Shown: positions 16,075 to 24,821 of the stretch, piece by piece
How the letters are laid out: every line of letters starts with the position of its first letter
Position numbering within the stretch: position 1 is the stretch's first letter
Assembly: GCA_964549785.1 (NCBI GenBank)
Contig: CAZJXA010000008.1
Coordinates: 1 to 37,414, forward strand
Source: JBEIUO01 sp964549785
GTDB taxonomy: Bacteria; Planctomycetota; Phycisphaerae; Phycisphaerales; UBA1924
Length of the DNA: 37,414 nucleotides
Reading direction: 5' to 3'
Translations under genes and position numbers: made by a program
Notes under the pieces: model-generated
What the model saw: only the letters and a program-made list of their open reading frames with translations
What the model was told of the DNA's origin: nothing
The model's database searches: none

Positions 16075-17394
16075 CTAACGGGGCTGCGGATTAATGATGA
16101 TATCCGGGCGAGCGACAACCCCGCCGCGCGGCCGCGGGGGCTCGTAATCCACGGGGTAGTCGACGTGCGGAACCGTCATCGAGCCGATCCACTCCATCGC
16201 CGCGATAAACCGATCGTCCTTCTCGCCCGTAAACACAGGGCGCCACTTCTGAGGCCGCCCGAAGTTTTGGACTTCGGGATGGGGCGTCAGCGCGTCCTCG
16301 CGCGGCAGGCCGAACTGCAGGAGCACCGAACGCGACGGCTGATCGAAATCAATGAGCGGGCGCCCGTCGGTCGTGCGGAACCGGTCGAGGATCAGAAAAT
16401 TGGTGTACACCGACTCCTTCGAGCCGGCGTTCCGCCCAAAGAGCCATAGCCGGCCCGCGTCTTCGCCGCCGTGGCATTGCGAGGTGGCGCAACTATTCGA
16501 CAGCCATTCACGATGAACGTCATCGCGGAAGCGCTTCATGGAAACCGGATCGTCAAGAACCCGGATTCTGGGATAAAACTCACGCGCCCGGATCGAGAAC
16601 ATGTCGCGCACGATCTGCTTGGGGTCGCCCCGCGCATACACCGCCCGCTGCTCCAGTGAATACGCCCGCGTCAGTCGGTCGGCGTAGGTTTCGGCAAACT
16701 CATCAACGTCCTGGCGGTCGATCAGGAAACGCGTGTTCGACACGTCCATCTCAAAGACCCGGATCAGATTGATCTGGTCGGCGTTCAGCATCGGGAAAAC
16801 AAACCGATCGGGTTTGGCGGCGGTGTCGGGCCGATTCGCGACCGCCTCACGCCGAGGGAGATCGGCGATCTTCTTCTGCTCGATGATCAGCGTTCGCAAG
16901 TCCTTCGCATCAGGGTTGTCGAACTCGAGCGAAAGCACATGGTCGATCTCCACCACGGCCTCGTCGTACATCTGCTTGGATCGCAACCACTCCGCAAGCC
17001 GGATCAGCCGTTCGACGTCGGTGTTGTCGATCGAGTCTCGCAGCATCCGGTAGCGGGCTTGGAGCGAGGGAAGCGGCTTGACCTCGGAAACCTCGTTCCG
17101 GGAGAACTTCGTATCGACCCCCGCGATCCGTAGCACATAATGGTCGTCGGTCAGGTCCACTAACTGCCCGCTGATGCGCTTGCCGTCGGTAAACCACACT
17201 TCGACCTCGGGGAGTGAACCGGGCTTCACGACGGGCTTGAGGGCCTCGCTCGGCTCCACCGGCCGGACTTCTCGCGGGGCGGGCACGACCTCCGGCGACG
17301 GTACAGGCTGGGGCTGGGACTGGGCGAACGCGAACCCGGTCCCGAACCCGCAGACGATCGCCACCCCCACGTCTCTTGCCAACCGGTACGCCAT
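16075..17394 (-). CDS. Exported protein with SH3-like region and a CX4CH motif
   Basis: A 439-residue protein with a signal peptide ending FAFAQS and a Pro-rich segment to about residue 60. Then comes an Sm/SH3-like beta domain (EVEVWFTDGKRISGQLVDLT, 63-82), a helical TPR-like region (VERLIRLAEWLRSKQMYDEA, 127-146) and a C-terminal domain with SNSCATSQCHGGEDAG. There Cys302, Cys307 and His308 give a CX4CH motif. This spacing is known in some c-type hemes (for example in cytochromes c3) but is unusual; a metal site is an alternative. Only one such motif is present. ATG 17394 has GGAG 11 bases upstream. It lies about 200 bases beyond the VWA gene. The function is unknown. Confidence 0.72.
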   Translation of the reverse strand: MAYRLARDVGVAIVCGFGTGFAFAQSQPQPVPSPEVVPAPREVRPVEPSEALKPVVKPGSLPEVEVWFTDGKRISGQLVDLTDDHYVLRIAGVDTKFSRNEVSEVKPLPSLQARYRMLRDSIDNTDVERLIRLAEWLRSKQMYDEAVVEIDHVLSLEFDNPDAKDLRTLIIEQKKIADLPRREAVANRPDTAAKPDRFVFPMLNADQINLIRVFEMDVSNTRFLIDRQDVDEFAETYADRLTRAYSLEQRAVYARGDPKQIVRDMFSIRAREFYPRIRVLDDPVSMKRFRDDVHREWLSNSCATSQCHGGEDAGRLWLFGRNAGSKESVYTNFLILDRFRTTDGRPLIDFDQPSRSVLLQFGLPREDALTPHPEVQNFGRPQKWRPVFTGEKDDRFIAAMEWIGSMTVPHVDYPVDYEPPRPRGGVVARPDIIINPQPR

Positions 17395-17593
17395 AAAACC
17401 ACTGGCTCCAAAGGGATGAATTGCCCAAACCGGCGTTACGCAACCGGCGACAGCGGGTTTCACAGTCGTCCCAACCCCGGGCATTGGGGGCGATCCAACA
17501 ACGGGTTTGCGGCGTCACGATACGGCCGGACTTCGCCCGGAGTCGTGCTCCTGCCCCCCAAAGCAACGCAGCCGCCCGGGAAATCTAACCTCG

Positions 17594-20104
17594 CTACGCC
17601 AGCCGCACCAGCCGCCGTCCCACGAGTTCCAGACAGATCAGAACAATAAAAATCAGCCACGCCAGCGGCGTGTCCCACAACGTCTCGACCTCCGGCACAC
17701 CCAAAATCCGCACCTCCCGGTTCGGCAACAATTCGGTCAGTCGTCCGATTTGGTCGGGCATGACCACCGCTCCGCCCGTTTCGGTCGCCAAACGGGCCAA
17801 CAACGGGTGGTTGGTCTGCGGGACGCGCAGTTCATCATCCGCCAGAACCACCTCCAGCGACGCCGTCGCCCCTGCGCCGGCCAGCACGGCTTCGATCGAG
17901 TCGACCACGAAGCGCCCCTCGTCGGAAGGTGTGAACGTGGCCGCGAACGTGGCGACGGATGCCGCTTCGCGGAACGCATCAACGGACCCGTCGGCCTCAC
18001 GCATGAGCGTCAGTTCCACCGGCGCTTCCCCGGCCCGGGCAACCTCACCATCCCCGACCGCCCGGGAAACTCGGACCCGCAGCATGTCGGGCGCGGCGTC
18101 CAGCAGCGACTGATCCAGCAATTTCAAGGTGACCCGCACCGGCTGCCCGGCCACGGCTGTGGTCGGCGACAACTCAATCGACGCCGATTTGCCGGTACGT
18201 CCGAGGCTTTCCCGTGCGGCAAGCCGGACCAACGGAATCCAGAACCGCTCCGGAAGGATTTCGCCCCGCCCGTAGCGGAGCCGCCAGATTTCGTCGGTGG
18301 CGACATACACCACCCGTCCCGCACCGTACCGCATCGTCATCACCAGTGGGCTGGTCGCCCCGCCCCCGGCCCGTTCGCCGTTTCCAGCCACCATCATCGA
18401 TTCCGCGAGAACCTCGGTCGTCGGCTTGAGAGATGAAACGTCAAACCGCTGAGCGAAGCGGAGCAGCGTCCATTTCAGCGAGCCGTCGCTCAACCACCCG
18501 GGCCACGTATTCGTCTCCGAATCCCCCAGTTGCAACACGCCGTACCGCTGAGCCGCCGGCGCGGGACGGGCCACCACCGGGTCCAGCCACGCCTTTCCGG
18601 CCTCGATCCCCGATTCGCCCGTCATTCCTGGGTTGAATGGCAACAGGTCGGCGAACGAGTGCCCCTTCCAAGACAAGGGAACGGCCGCCGGCCCACCCAG
18701 CCAGATCAATCCCGCCCCGCGCTCCGCGACCAGCGAGCGCAACTGCGAAATCTGCGAATCGCTGAATACTTCCGGCCGCACGTCGCCCAGAATCACCGCA
18801 TCGAACTCCGACCAATCGGCGAGCGTGCGGGGGGCGGCATCGATCGGGTCGCTGCCCTCCCGAACAAACCGGCGATCCGACGACAGAATGAGCACCGACG
18901 ACCGGAGCGTCTCCTCCTCCCGCATCAGCGTGTTCTTCAGGTAGCGGTATTCCCACCTCGGGTAGCCGTCGATGTAGAGGACGCGTATTCGTTGCGAAGC
19001 AAATTCGACCCGCACCGGCGCCAGGTTGTTGGTCAGAGAAAGGTCCGCGACGTCGGACCGGAGTCGAACCCCCCAACGAACCGCTCCGGCGACCGCCGAT
19101 TTCGCGGGGAAGGTGAACTTGTAGGTCCCTGGGGCTGCGTCCGGGGCGTTCGGTGCTCTTTCGTCGGGGTCCGACAAGGCCCGCGATTGCAACACCTCGC
19201 CCGTCTCCTCGTCGAACAACTCAATCGTCCCCGACCCCGGGCCCACCGCCGAAGCTTCTGCCGGGCCTCCGCTCGAAGAGACGCTCACCGAAACGGGCAC
19301 AAGGTCGTTGACAAACGCCACCGCCGGGACATCGATCCGCTCGATCGCGAGATCGGGCACCGCCACGGTGCTCCCCAGCGGCACCGCGAAGACTGGTATG
19401 CTCCGCGCTGCGAGTGCGCCGATCCGTCCGGCCGAAACCAGCGACTCGGAAGCCCGACCGTCGGAGAAGACCACGATTCCCGACACGGGTCGGCCGGCGA
19501 AATCCGCCAGTGTTTGATCGATCGCCTGGCCCAGCCGCGTGGCCCGGCCGCCGATCGCCGGGAGCACCGGCGGCATCGCCATGAACGCTGGCGTGATGTC
19601 ATACGCCGTGTTTCCAAAACCGAAGGCCGCCACGTTCCGGTTCTCACCAAGCGTTTGCAAGTCCGGCCCGAACGATTCGAGGACGTGTTTCAGTTGGGCA
19701 TCACGGGTCACCGGCCCGGCTTCACCGGTCACCCGGCTCCCCCCGATGGGTCCGGAAGGCCCGGAAGCGTCCGGAGCATCCGCCACGCCCATCGAGAGCG
19801 AACGGTCCACCAGAAACAGCACCCAATCCCGCTCCACGCTCTCCGTCTGTTTCGCCATCCGAGGCCCGGATAAGAGCAGCGCCAGAAAAAGCACCAACAC
19901 CCCGCGCAGGACCCCGAGCACCAGACGCGGCCCGCGCGGGCCGCTCAGGCGAACGTACGTCATCACGGCAAACGCCAGGCACGTCGGCACCAATAACGCC
20001 CACGCCCACGCCGGCAACGGGTGCGCGAACTCGAACGCCGCGAGCGGGTCGTCCGTGCTCAGGCGGTCGAGGGAAAGAAGTTGATCGAGGGTCGAAGTCG
20101 GCAC
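17594..20104 (-). CDS. VWA and glutamine-amidotransferase-like membrane protein
   Basis: A protein of about 836 residues. Two N-terminal membrane helices (PAWAWALLVPTCLAFAVMTY; LRGVLVLFLALLLSG) are followed by a von Willebrand A domain with an intact MIDAS motif (VDRSLSM, DxSxS, at about residue 100) and FSDGRAS. Next is a glutamine-amidotransferase-like domain (VLYIDGYPRWEYRYLKNTL) and a C-terminal helix (LAWLIFIVLICLELVG). Proteins of this build are encoded in MoxR-associated loci. The start is uncertain: ATG 20179 overlaps the BatA-like gene by 44 bases, while GTG 20104 starts just after that gene's stop and fits the family N terminus (STLDQLLSLDRL). It is the third gene of the DUF58 operon. 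Confidence 0.82.
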   Translation of the reverse strand: MPTSTLDQLLSLDRLSTDDPLAAFEFAHPLPAWAWALLVPTCLAFAVMTYVRLSGPRGPRLVLGVLRGVLVLFLALLLSGPRMAKQTESVERDWVLFLVDRSLSMGVADAPDASGPSGPIGGSRVTGEAGPVTRDAQLKHVLESFGPDLQTLGENRNVAAFGFGNTAYDITPAFMAMPPVLPAIGGRATRLGQAIDQTLADFAGRPVSGIVVFSDGRASESLVSAGRIGALAARSIPVFAVPLGSTVAVPDLAIERIDVPAVAFVNDLVPVSVSVSSSGGPAEASAVGPGSGTIELFDEETGEVLQSRALSDPDERAPNAPDAAPGTYKFTFPAKSAVAGAVRWGVRLRSDVADLSLTNNLAPVRVEFASQRIRVLYIDGYPRWEYRYLKNTLMREEETLRSSVLILSSDRRFVREGSDPIDAAPRTLADWSEFDAVILGDVRPEVFSDSQISQLRSLVAERGAGLIWLGGPAAVPLSWKGHSFADLLPFNPGMTGESGIEAGKAWLDPVVARPAPAAQRYGVLQLGDSETNTWPGWLSDGSLKWTLLRFAQRFDVSSLKPTTEVLAESMMVAGNGERAGGGATSPLVMTMRYGAGRVVYVATDEIWRLRYGRGEILPERFWIPLVRLAARESLGRTGKSASIELSPTTAVAGQPVRVTLKLLDQSLLDAAPDMLRVRVSRAVGDGEVARAGEAPVELTLMREADGSVDAFREAASVATFAATFTPSDEGRFVVDSIEAVLAGAGATASLEVVLADDELRVPQTNHPLLARLATETGGAVVMPDQIGRLTELLPNREVRILGVPEVETLWDTPLAWLIFIVLICLELVGRRLVRLA

Positions 20105-20135
20105 CAGAAAATTTCCCGCGCGCGTGACCCAAGGG

Positions 20136-22436
20136 TCACGAGGCCACCGCCGGCTCCTTCCGCACGAGCGGTGAGGCATGACTGAACATCCGCGCCAGGA
20201 CAGCCTCGCACACCGCGAGGAGGAGCGCGACCGCGAGCAACCGGAAACTCAGCGTATTCGAGGGCGGGGCGGCCGGGCTGTCGGACTCGCCGCGATCCGA
20301 CGTTGCAGAAGGCGCCGTCACGGCCGACTTCGTCTCAGCGAGCGCCGGCAACCACGTCACACGCGATCCCAGCGGCGTCATCGCCGCTTGCAAATCGGCG
20401 GCCTCGATTGTCGCCGTGTCTGACGCTCCGTCCGCCGCGTGAACGCCGACCCACGCCACCCGCGCACCCTCCGCGTCTCGGGCATCGAACACGCCCGCGT
20501 GAACCGGCACGCCCCCGCTCCGCACGGCCGGCGCGCTGTCGATTGACATCCCGCTCACCAGCGATCCATCCGCCGCCCGGTGCGGTCGCCATTCGGCCAC
20601 CACCCGTGTCAACGCCGCAGCGCTCCCGGCCCGCGTCGTCGCCGTCAGCCTTGATCGCGGGGCTCCACTTCTGATGATTTCCTGCATCAGCGGCACCATC
20701 AACGGGGTGGCCACCAAGTTGCTCCAGGAGGGGTCGGGAGCGATCGTGAAAAGCATGATCCGACCCTCCCCGCCCTCGCGCACACGGGGCGAAAGTTCGA
20801 CCAGCAGCGGGACCCCGGCTTCGTTCGCGGTTTCCAGCACGCTGCGCGGCGACCCCTCGACCACATCCAGCACCCGCAGCACTCGGACGGAGGGCAGCAA
20901 CTCCGCCAGTTCGGCCCCCAGATTCTTCAGGATGTTCCCCCCGTCTTCCGCCGGGCCCGGGCGGGCGCTGGCCGTGGGCACGATGGCCCGGCTGGTTCGC
21001 CCGAGCGCGATCTGGGCATCAAACGAGAGGGCCAACGCGTCCGCCCAACGTTGATCGCCCGCCGACGCCGACGGCGACACCACCACGAGCGTGCCGGATT
21101 TCCAGAGATCACGCAACGCGGCCCATCCGTCGACGCCCATCAGGTCCGGTTCCGCCACAATCACGGCGTCCGCGCCGAGGCCGGAGCGGTCGAGCGCCGA
21201 CACCGTCGTCGCGCGGATCGTGGCCCCGTCACGCCGGCGCTGCGTGCCCGAAGCGTCCGGCGTCAACGCCAGCGTGTACCAATCCGCAGCGGAAAACGAA
21301 CCGACGCCCTCGGCGCTGCGCCGCCCGATCACGACGACCTCGAGTTTGTCACGGCTGGTGATGGGCAAGAGACGCCGATCGTCCGCGACGATCGCATCGT
21401 CTTCGCCCTCGATCCGCACGCTGGCAAACCAGTCTGTCACGCCCGCGGAGGGGGCGCTTGTCAGCCGCGAAATCGGGATCGCGAGCGTCGCCACCGCCAC
21501 CGCCTGGCCGGCCGACCACCGCACCGTTTGGGTCGCCCGGCTTTCATCGCTCTGTTCACCCGCCAGGGCCAACGGTGTCAACGCCGCCGTGACCGCCGTC
21601 GATGCGGGTCGCGAAACCCCCGGCCCGAACCGCGCGAGCGTCACCGTCACCGGGAGCGACGCGGCGCCATCGATCGCGGACGATACCAGCAGCGGACCCT
21701 CCGCCGCGAAACCGGTGATCGCCGTGTTCGAAGCGGGTGCTTGCGATGGACCAAGCATCGCGAGCGTCCATCCCTCCGGCAACTGCGGCAGGCCCTCGAA
21801 CGCGCCCTCCGCCGAGCCCGCGAGCCACTCGGAAATCGCCACACACTCCACCGATCGCGGTGCCGGCTCTTCGTTCAGCAGTTCCATCGCTCTCGCCATG
21901 GACGCGCCCAGTCGCACCGGCCCCGCGGTCGGTTCATGCCGCAACACCTCACCGATCAGCCCCGCGATGTCGCTGGTGGGCGGCATGACGAGCGACACGG
22001 GGCCGCCGCCCAACAGAACGACTCCTGCCCGGTCGCCACGGGCCGCATCCAACTCGGACAACAGATCGCGGGCCCGCGACTGCACACCGTTCCAAGCTGT
22101 TCCGCTTGAGTTTGTCCGGGTGGAGGTCAGCCCGTCGTCCAGAAACAACACCAAGGTTCGCGGCCCGCTTCCCGCACCCCGCCCCAACTGGGCCAGCAAC
22201 GGCCGCCCGACGGCCGCCGCGACACATAACACCAAAAGGCATCGCAACGCCAGGAGCAACCACTGCTCGAACCGAAGCCGCCGCCGCTGACGCCGGAACG
22301 CCTCGATCAAGAACCGCATCGCGCCAAAGGCCACCGGCTTGCGCTTCCGCCGGAAGAGAAGGTGGATCACAATCGGCAACACCACGCACGAAATCGCCGC
22401 GGCGGCCAGCATGGGATTGGAGAACAGCGTGGTCAT
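20136..22436 (-). CDS. BatA-domain membrane protein
   Basis: A 766-residue protein. The N terminus is the aerotolerance BatA domain: a membrane helix (MLAAAAISCVVLPIVIHLLF), RRKRKPVAFGAMRFL, then a second helix (WLLLALRCLLVLCVAAAVG). After it comes a VWA-like region whose metal-binding motif is degenerate (FLDDGLTSTRT), a long beta-rich extracytoplasmic part, and a C-terminal membrane helix (LLAVALLLAVCEAVLARMF). Proteins of this kind sit with MoxR ATPases and DUF58 proteins and are thought to act in metal-cofactor insertion or envelope protein assembly. It is the second gene after DUF58, with 69 bases between them that carry heptad repeats. Confidence 0.82.
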   Translation of the reverse strand: MTTLFSNPMLAAAAISCVVLPIVIHLLFRRKRKPVAFGAMRFLIEAFRRQRRRLRFEQWLLLALRCLLVLCVAAAVGRPLLAQLGRGAGSGPRTLVLFLDDGLTSTRTNSSGTAWNGVQSRARDLLSELDAARGDRAGVVLLGGGPVSLVMPPTSDIAGLIGEVLRHEPTAGPVRLGASMARAMELLNEEPAPRSVECVAISEWLAGSAEGAFEGLPQLPEGWTLAMLGPSQAPASNTAITGFAAEGPLLVSSAIDGAASLPVTVTLARFGPGVSRPASTAVTAALTPLALAGEQSDESRATQTVRWSAGQAVAVATLAIPISRLTSAPSAGVTDWFASVRIEGEDDAIVADDRRLLPITSRDKLEVVVIGRRSAEGVGSFSAADWYTLALTPDASGTQRRRDGATIRATTVSALDRSGLGADAVIVAEPDLMGVDGWAALRDLWKSGTLVVVSPSASAGDQRWADALALSFDAQIALGRTSRAIVPTASARPGPAEDGGNILKNLGAELAELLPSVRVLRVLDVVEGSPRSVLETANEAGVPLLVELSPRVREGGEGRIMLFTIAPDPSWSNLVATPLMVPLMQEIIRSGAPRSRLTATTRAGSAAALTRVVAEWRPHRAADGSLVSGMSIDSAPAVRSGGVPVHAGVFDARDAEGARVAWVGVHAADGASDTATIEAADLQAAMTPLGSRVTWLPALAETKSAVTAPSATSDRGESDSPAAPPSNTLSFRLLAVALLLAVCEAVLARMFSHASPLVRKEPAVAS

Positions 22437-22465
22437 GAGAAGTCAAAAGAAGTCACGAAAGAATC

Positions 22466-22500
22466 GCCCGATGCCCGATGCCCGATGCCCGATGCCCAAC
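22466..22500. repeat. Heptanucleotide tandem repeat (GCCCGAT)
   Basis: Four exact copies of GCCCGAT (22466-22493) and one degenerate copy GCCCAAC (22494-22500) fill half of the 69-base space between the DUF58 and BatA-like genes. The same heptad is in an inverted arrangement at 25440-25486. Such heptanucleotide arrays resemble the short tandemly repeated repetitive sequences described in cyanobacteria. Confidence 0.8.
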
Positions 22501-22505
22501 GCCTC

Positions 22506-23540
22506 CTACCGCCGATGCCCCCCTTTCATCATCGCGTTGCGTCGGGCCACGAACGCCGCCAATGGCGGCCCCAGCCAGTCGTGCGTGCTGATCCGCTGGT
22601 AGTCATATCCCATCACCGTCAACGTCTTCTGCACGCTCGCCCGGTGCCGCTCAAATGCTTCCAGATACCCGGCCCGTAACGCCCGGGGGTCGATTTTCAG
22701 CGTCTCCTCCCCCTCCAGCCCCACGAAGGGGGCCGCATCCGCAAACTCAAACCGCTCCTCGTCACGATCCAGAACCTGGAAGGCGATGAGGTCGTGTTTG
22801 GCATGCCGGACTCGTCCCAAGGCGACCTCCAAGGGCTGCGTGTCCGAGAAAAAATCCGAGATTACCGCGATGATGCAGCGGTTCGAGAGTTTCGGCAGCA
22901 GTTGGCCGATCGTCCGCGCAAAGTCTGTCTTCGTTCCCACGTTCGCGGCGTCCATCGGGTGCGTCGCCAAGGCGCCCACCACCTGCCGCCACGTTCCTTG
23001 GCTGCTCGAGCGCCGCAGCGTCTGACGCACCCCGTCGGAAAAGATCGTGAGTCCGACGCGGTCGCCCTGCTTCAGCGTGATGTACGCCAAGGCCGCCGCC
23101 AACGCCGTCGCGTGGTCGTATTTGCTCCACGTCGGCCGACCGTCCAGACTCACCTTGTTCCCCACCCCAGAGGCATCCTCGAAACTCCGGCTCCCATACA
23201 TCATCGAGCCCGACGAATCCACCAGAATCACGAGGTCCAGATTCGTTTCCTGGTGGTACTGCTTCAATTGCAATTTATCTGTTCGCCCGAAGACCTTCCA
23301 ATCCAGGCGGCGGAGATCATCCCCCGGAACATACGGGCGGTGCTGGGCGAACTCGATCGAGAATCCTTGAAACGGCGATCGGTGGGTTCCGCTGGAGAGC
23401 CCCTCCACGATCATCTTCGCCCGCAACTCGAACGACCCCAGTTTGGCCAAAGTCTGCGGGTGCAGGTACAGCGAGGCGTCCACCTCGGGCGGCTTCTCAC
23501 GCCCTGGCTCAGAAACCGGTCCTTCAGTGGTCGGCGGCAT
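22506..23540 (-). CDS. DUF58 domain protein
   Basis: A 344-residue cytoplasmic protein without membrane segments. The DUF58 signature is seen in full: SGTHRSPFQGFSIEFAQHRP, YVPGDDLRRLDWKVFGRTDK and LKQYHQETNLDLVILVDSS (a VWA-type MIDAS, DSSGS). DUF58 proteins are encoded beside MoxR AAA ATPases and are thought to be part of a chaperone-like complex acting on membrane VWA proteins. Here no moxR gene is present: the gene just upstream (26 bases) encodes a B12-binding protein. The start ATG 23540 has no Shine-Dalgarno. It is probably the first structural gene of the BatA-like/VWA operon. Confidence 0.92.
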   Translation of the reverse strand: MPPTTEGPVSEPGREKPPEVDASLYLHPQTLAKLGSFELRAKMIVEGLSSGTHRSPFQGFSIEFAQHRPYVPGDDLRRLDWKVFGRTDKLQLKQYHQETNLDLVILVDSSGSMMYGSRSFEDASGVGNKVSLDGRPTWSKYDHATALAAALAYITLKQGDRVGLTIFSDGVRQTLRRSSSQGTWRQVVGALATHPMDAANVGTKTDFARTIGQLLPKLSNRCIIAVISDFFSDTQPLEVALGRVRHAKHDLIAFQVLDRDEERFEFADAAPFVGLEGEETLKIDPRALRAGYLEAFERHRASVQKTLTVMGYDYQRISTHDWLGPPLAAFVARRNAMMKGGHRR

Positions 23541-23566
23541 ATTCGAGAGGATGGTATAAGCCGCTG

Positions 23567-24667
23567 TTACCGACCGGACGGCCGATCGTGCCCGAGTCCG
23601 AACATTTCAGCGGCGACCCGCACCGCGTCTTCCAGGCTTTTGCCCCATGCGTCGGCCCCCAGTTCCTTCCACGCGTTGGGCGCAAGCGCGAGGGCAGCGC
23701 CACCCACCATCACCCGCGGCGGATTCTCCGGACGGGCCGACTTGACCGCGGCCACCGCGTCTCCCAAGGTGCTCAGGTGCTGCGAAAGCGTCGCCGAGAG
23801 GGCCACCAGATCAACGCTGAAATCCACCACCGCAGCGGCGATATCCTCGACCGGAACCGGCCCGCCCAGGTAAATCGTCCGCCATCCCTCGGACTCGAAA
23901 ACGTCCGACAATATCTGAATCCCGATATCGTGCGAATTCCCCTCAACCGAAGCCGACAGCAGGGTCTTGCCGTTGGGCGGCTTGGCGGGCATGAATGCCT
24001 GAAGACGCCCCAGCACCGTGATCACCGTGGCAGAAGCAAAGTGTTCCTCCGCGATCGACATCTCGCCCAAGTGCCATAAACGCCCGACCTCCCGCATGAC
24101 AGGGACCACTATCTCCGTGTACACCGACTTGGCCGGCAACGACCCGCCGCTCACCGCGTCCATGATCATTCCGGACGCCCGGGCCCGGTCGCCTTCAAGG
24201 ATGGCGACGAGAAACGCCATCGCCAGCCCCGATAATCTGCCCGCGGCCGCCTCCGGAACCTTGTCCAGATTGGGTGCCCGCAAAAACGTCTCCGCCGCAT
24301 CGAAATAGGGAAGAAGGAGCGGCGCATCTTCTTTCGGAACATGCCGGTCCAAGGCGTGCTTGAACGCCTCAAACGCCGCGGCCAAGTCGGCGATCGGCAC
24401 CTCGCGGGCCGAAAACGCCACAGCGCACCACCGCAATCGCGAGGTGAACACGTCGGGCCAGCCCACATTGATCGCCGCGGCAAGGTCCGTCGCCCAGCCT
24501 TCCAGATGAACCCGCCACTTGGCTTCCGGCATCGGCGAAAACCGCGCCGCCAACGCCGGATGGCGATCGATCAGCCGATCCGCGGCGGCCGCAGCGATCG
24601 ATCGCGCCTCGACCGCGAGGTACTGACCGAGAAACTGTCTTTGGAATGGATCAATCTGTTGCTGCAT
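23567..24667 (-). CDS. B12-binding sensor with CarH-type photoreceptor signature
   Basis: A 366-residue soluble protein. Residues 1-135 are a helical domain (EARSIAAAAADRLIDRHPAL; FTSRLRWCAVAFSAREVPIA) resembling RsbRD-type N-terminal sensor domains. Residues 140-225 are the four-helix B12 cap domain, carrying RLWHLGEMSIAEEHFAS: Trp198, His199, Glu208 and His209 match CarH Trp131, His132, Glu141 and His142 exactly (W-x9-E-H). Residues 232-360 are the B12-binding Rossmann domain with NSHDIG; His246 is the expected lower ligand, although the usual Asp is replaced by Asn244. No MerR or other DNA-binding domain is seen. ATG 24667 is preferred over 24793, which would leave only 28 bases to the divergent gene and would make an inverted repeat coding. 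A cobalamin-based light sensor signalling by protein contact is inferred. Confidence 0.82.
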   Translation of the reverse strand: MQQQIDPFQRQFLGQYLAVEARSIAAAAADRLIDRHPALAARFSPMPEAKWRVHLEGWATDLAAAINVGWPDVFTSRLRWCAVAFSAREVPIADLAAAFEAFKHALDRHVPKEDAPLLLPYFDAAETFLRAPNLDKVPEAAAGRLSGLAMAFLVAILEGDRARASGMIMDAVSGGSLPAKSVYTEIVVPVMREVGRLWHLGEMSIAEEHFASATVITVLGRLQAFMPAKPPNGKTLLSASVEGNSHDIGIQILSDVFESEGWRTIYLGGPVPVEDIAAAVVDFSVDLVALSATLSQHLSTLGDAVAAVKSARPENPPRVMVGGAALALAPNAWKELGADAWGKSLEDAVRVAAEMFGLGHDRPSGR

Positions 24668-24753
24668 CGATTGCACCCGCACCCCGCCATCCCCCGAACC
24701 GAAGCATACAGCCTCTTCGACACTCTGTACCGGCAGGATGCAACGGAAACCAC

Positions 24754-24771
24754 CCAATTCTTCCGAATTGG
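24754..24771. promoter_or_regulatory. Inverted repeat in the divergent promoter region
   Basis: CCAATTC and GAATTGG form perfect 7-base arms around TTCC, midway between the B12-sensor start (24667) and the isomerase start (24822). The size and location fit an operator for a dimeric regulator of either gene. No regulator is encoded next to it. Role inferred. Confidence 0.4.
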
Positions 24772-24821
24772 CGACGGCACCCATTTCAACCAAACCGGGG
24801 CAGCCTCAATAGACTTCCGAG

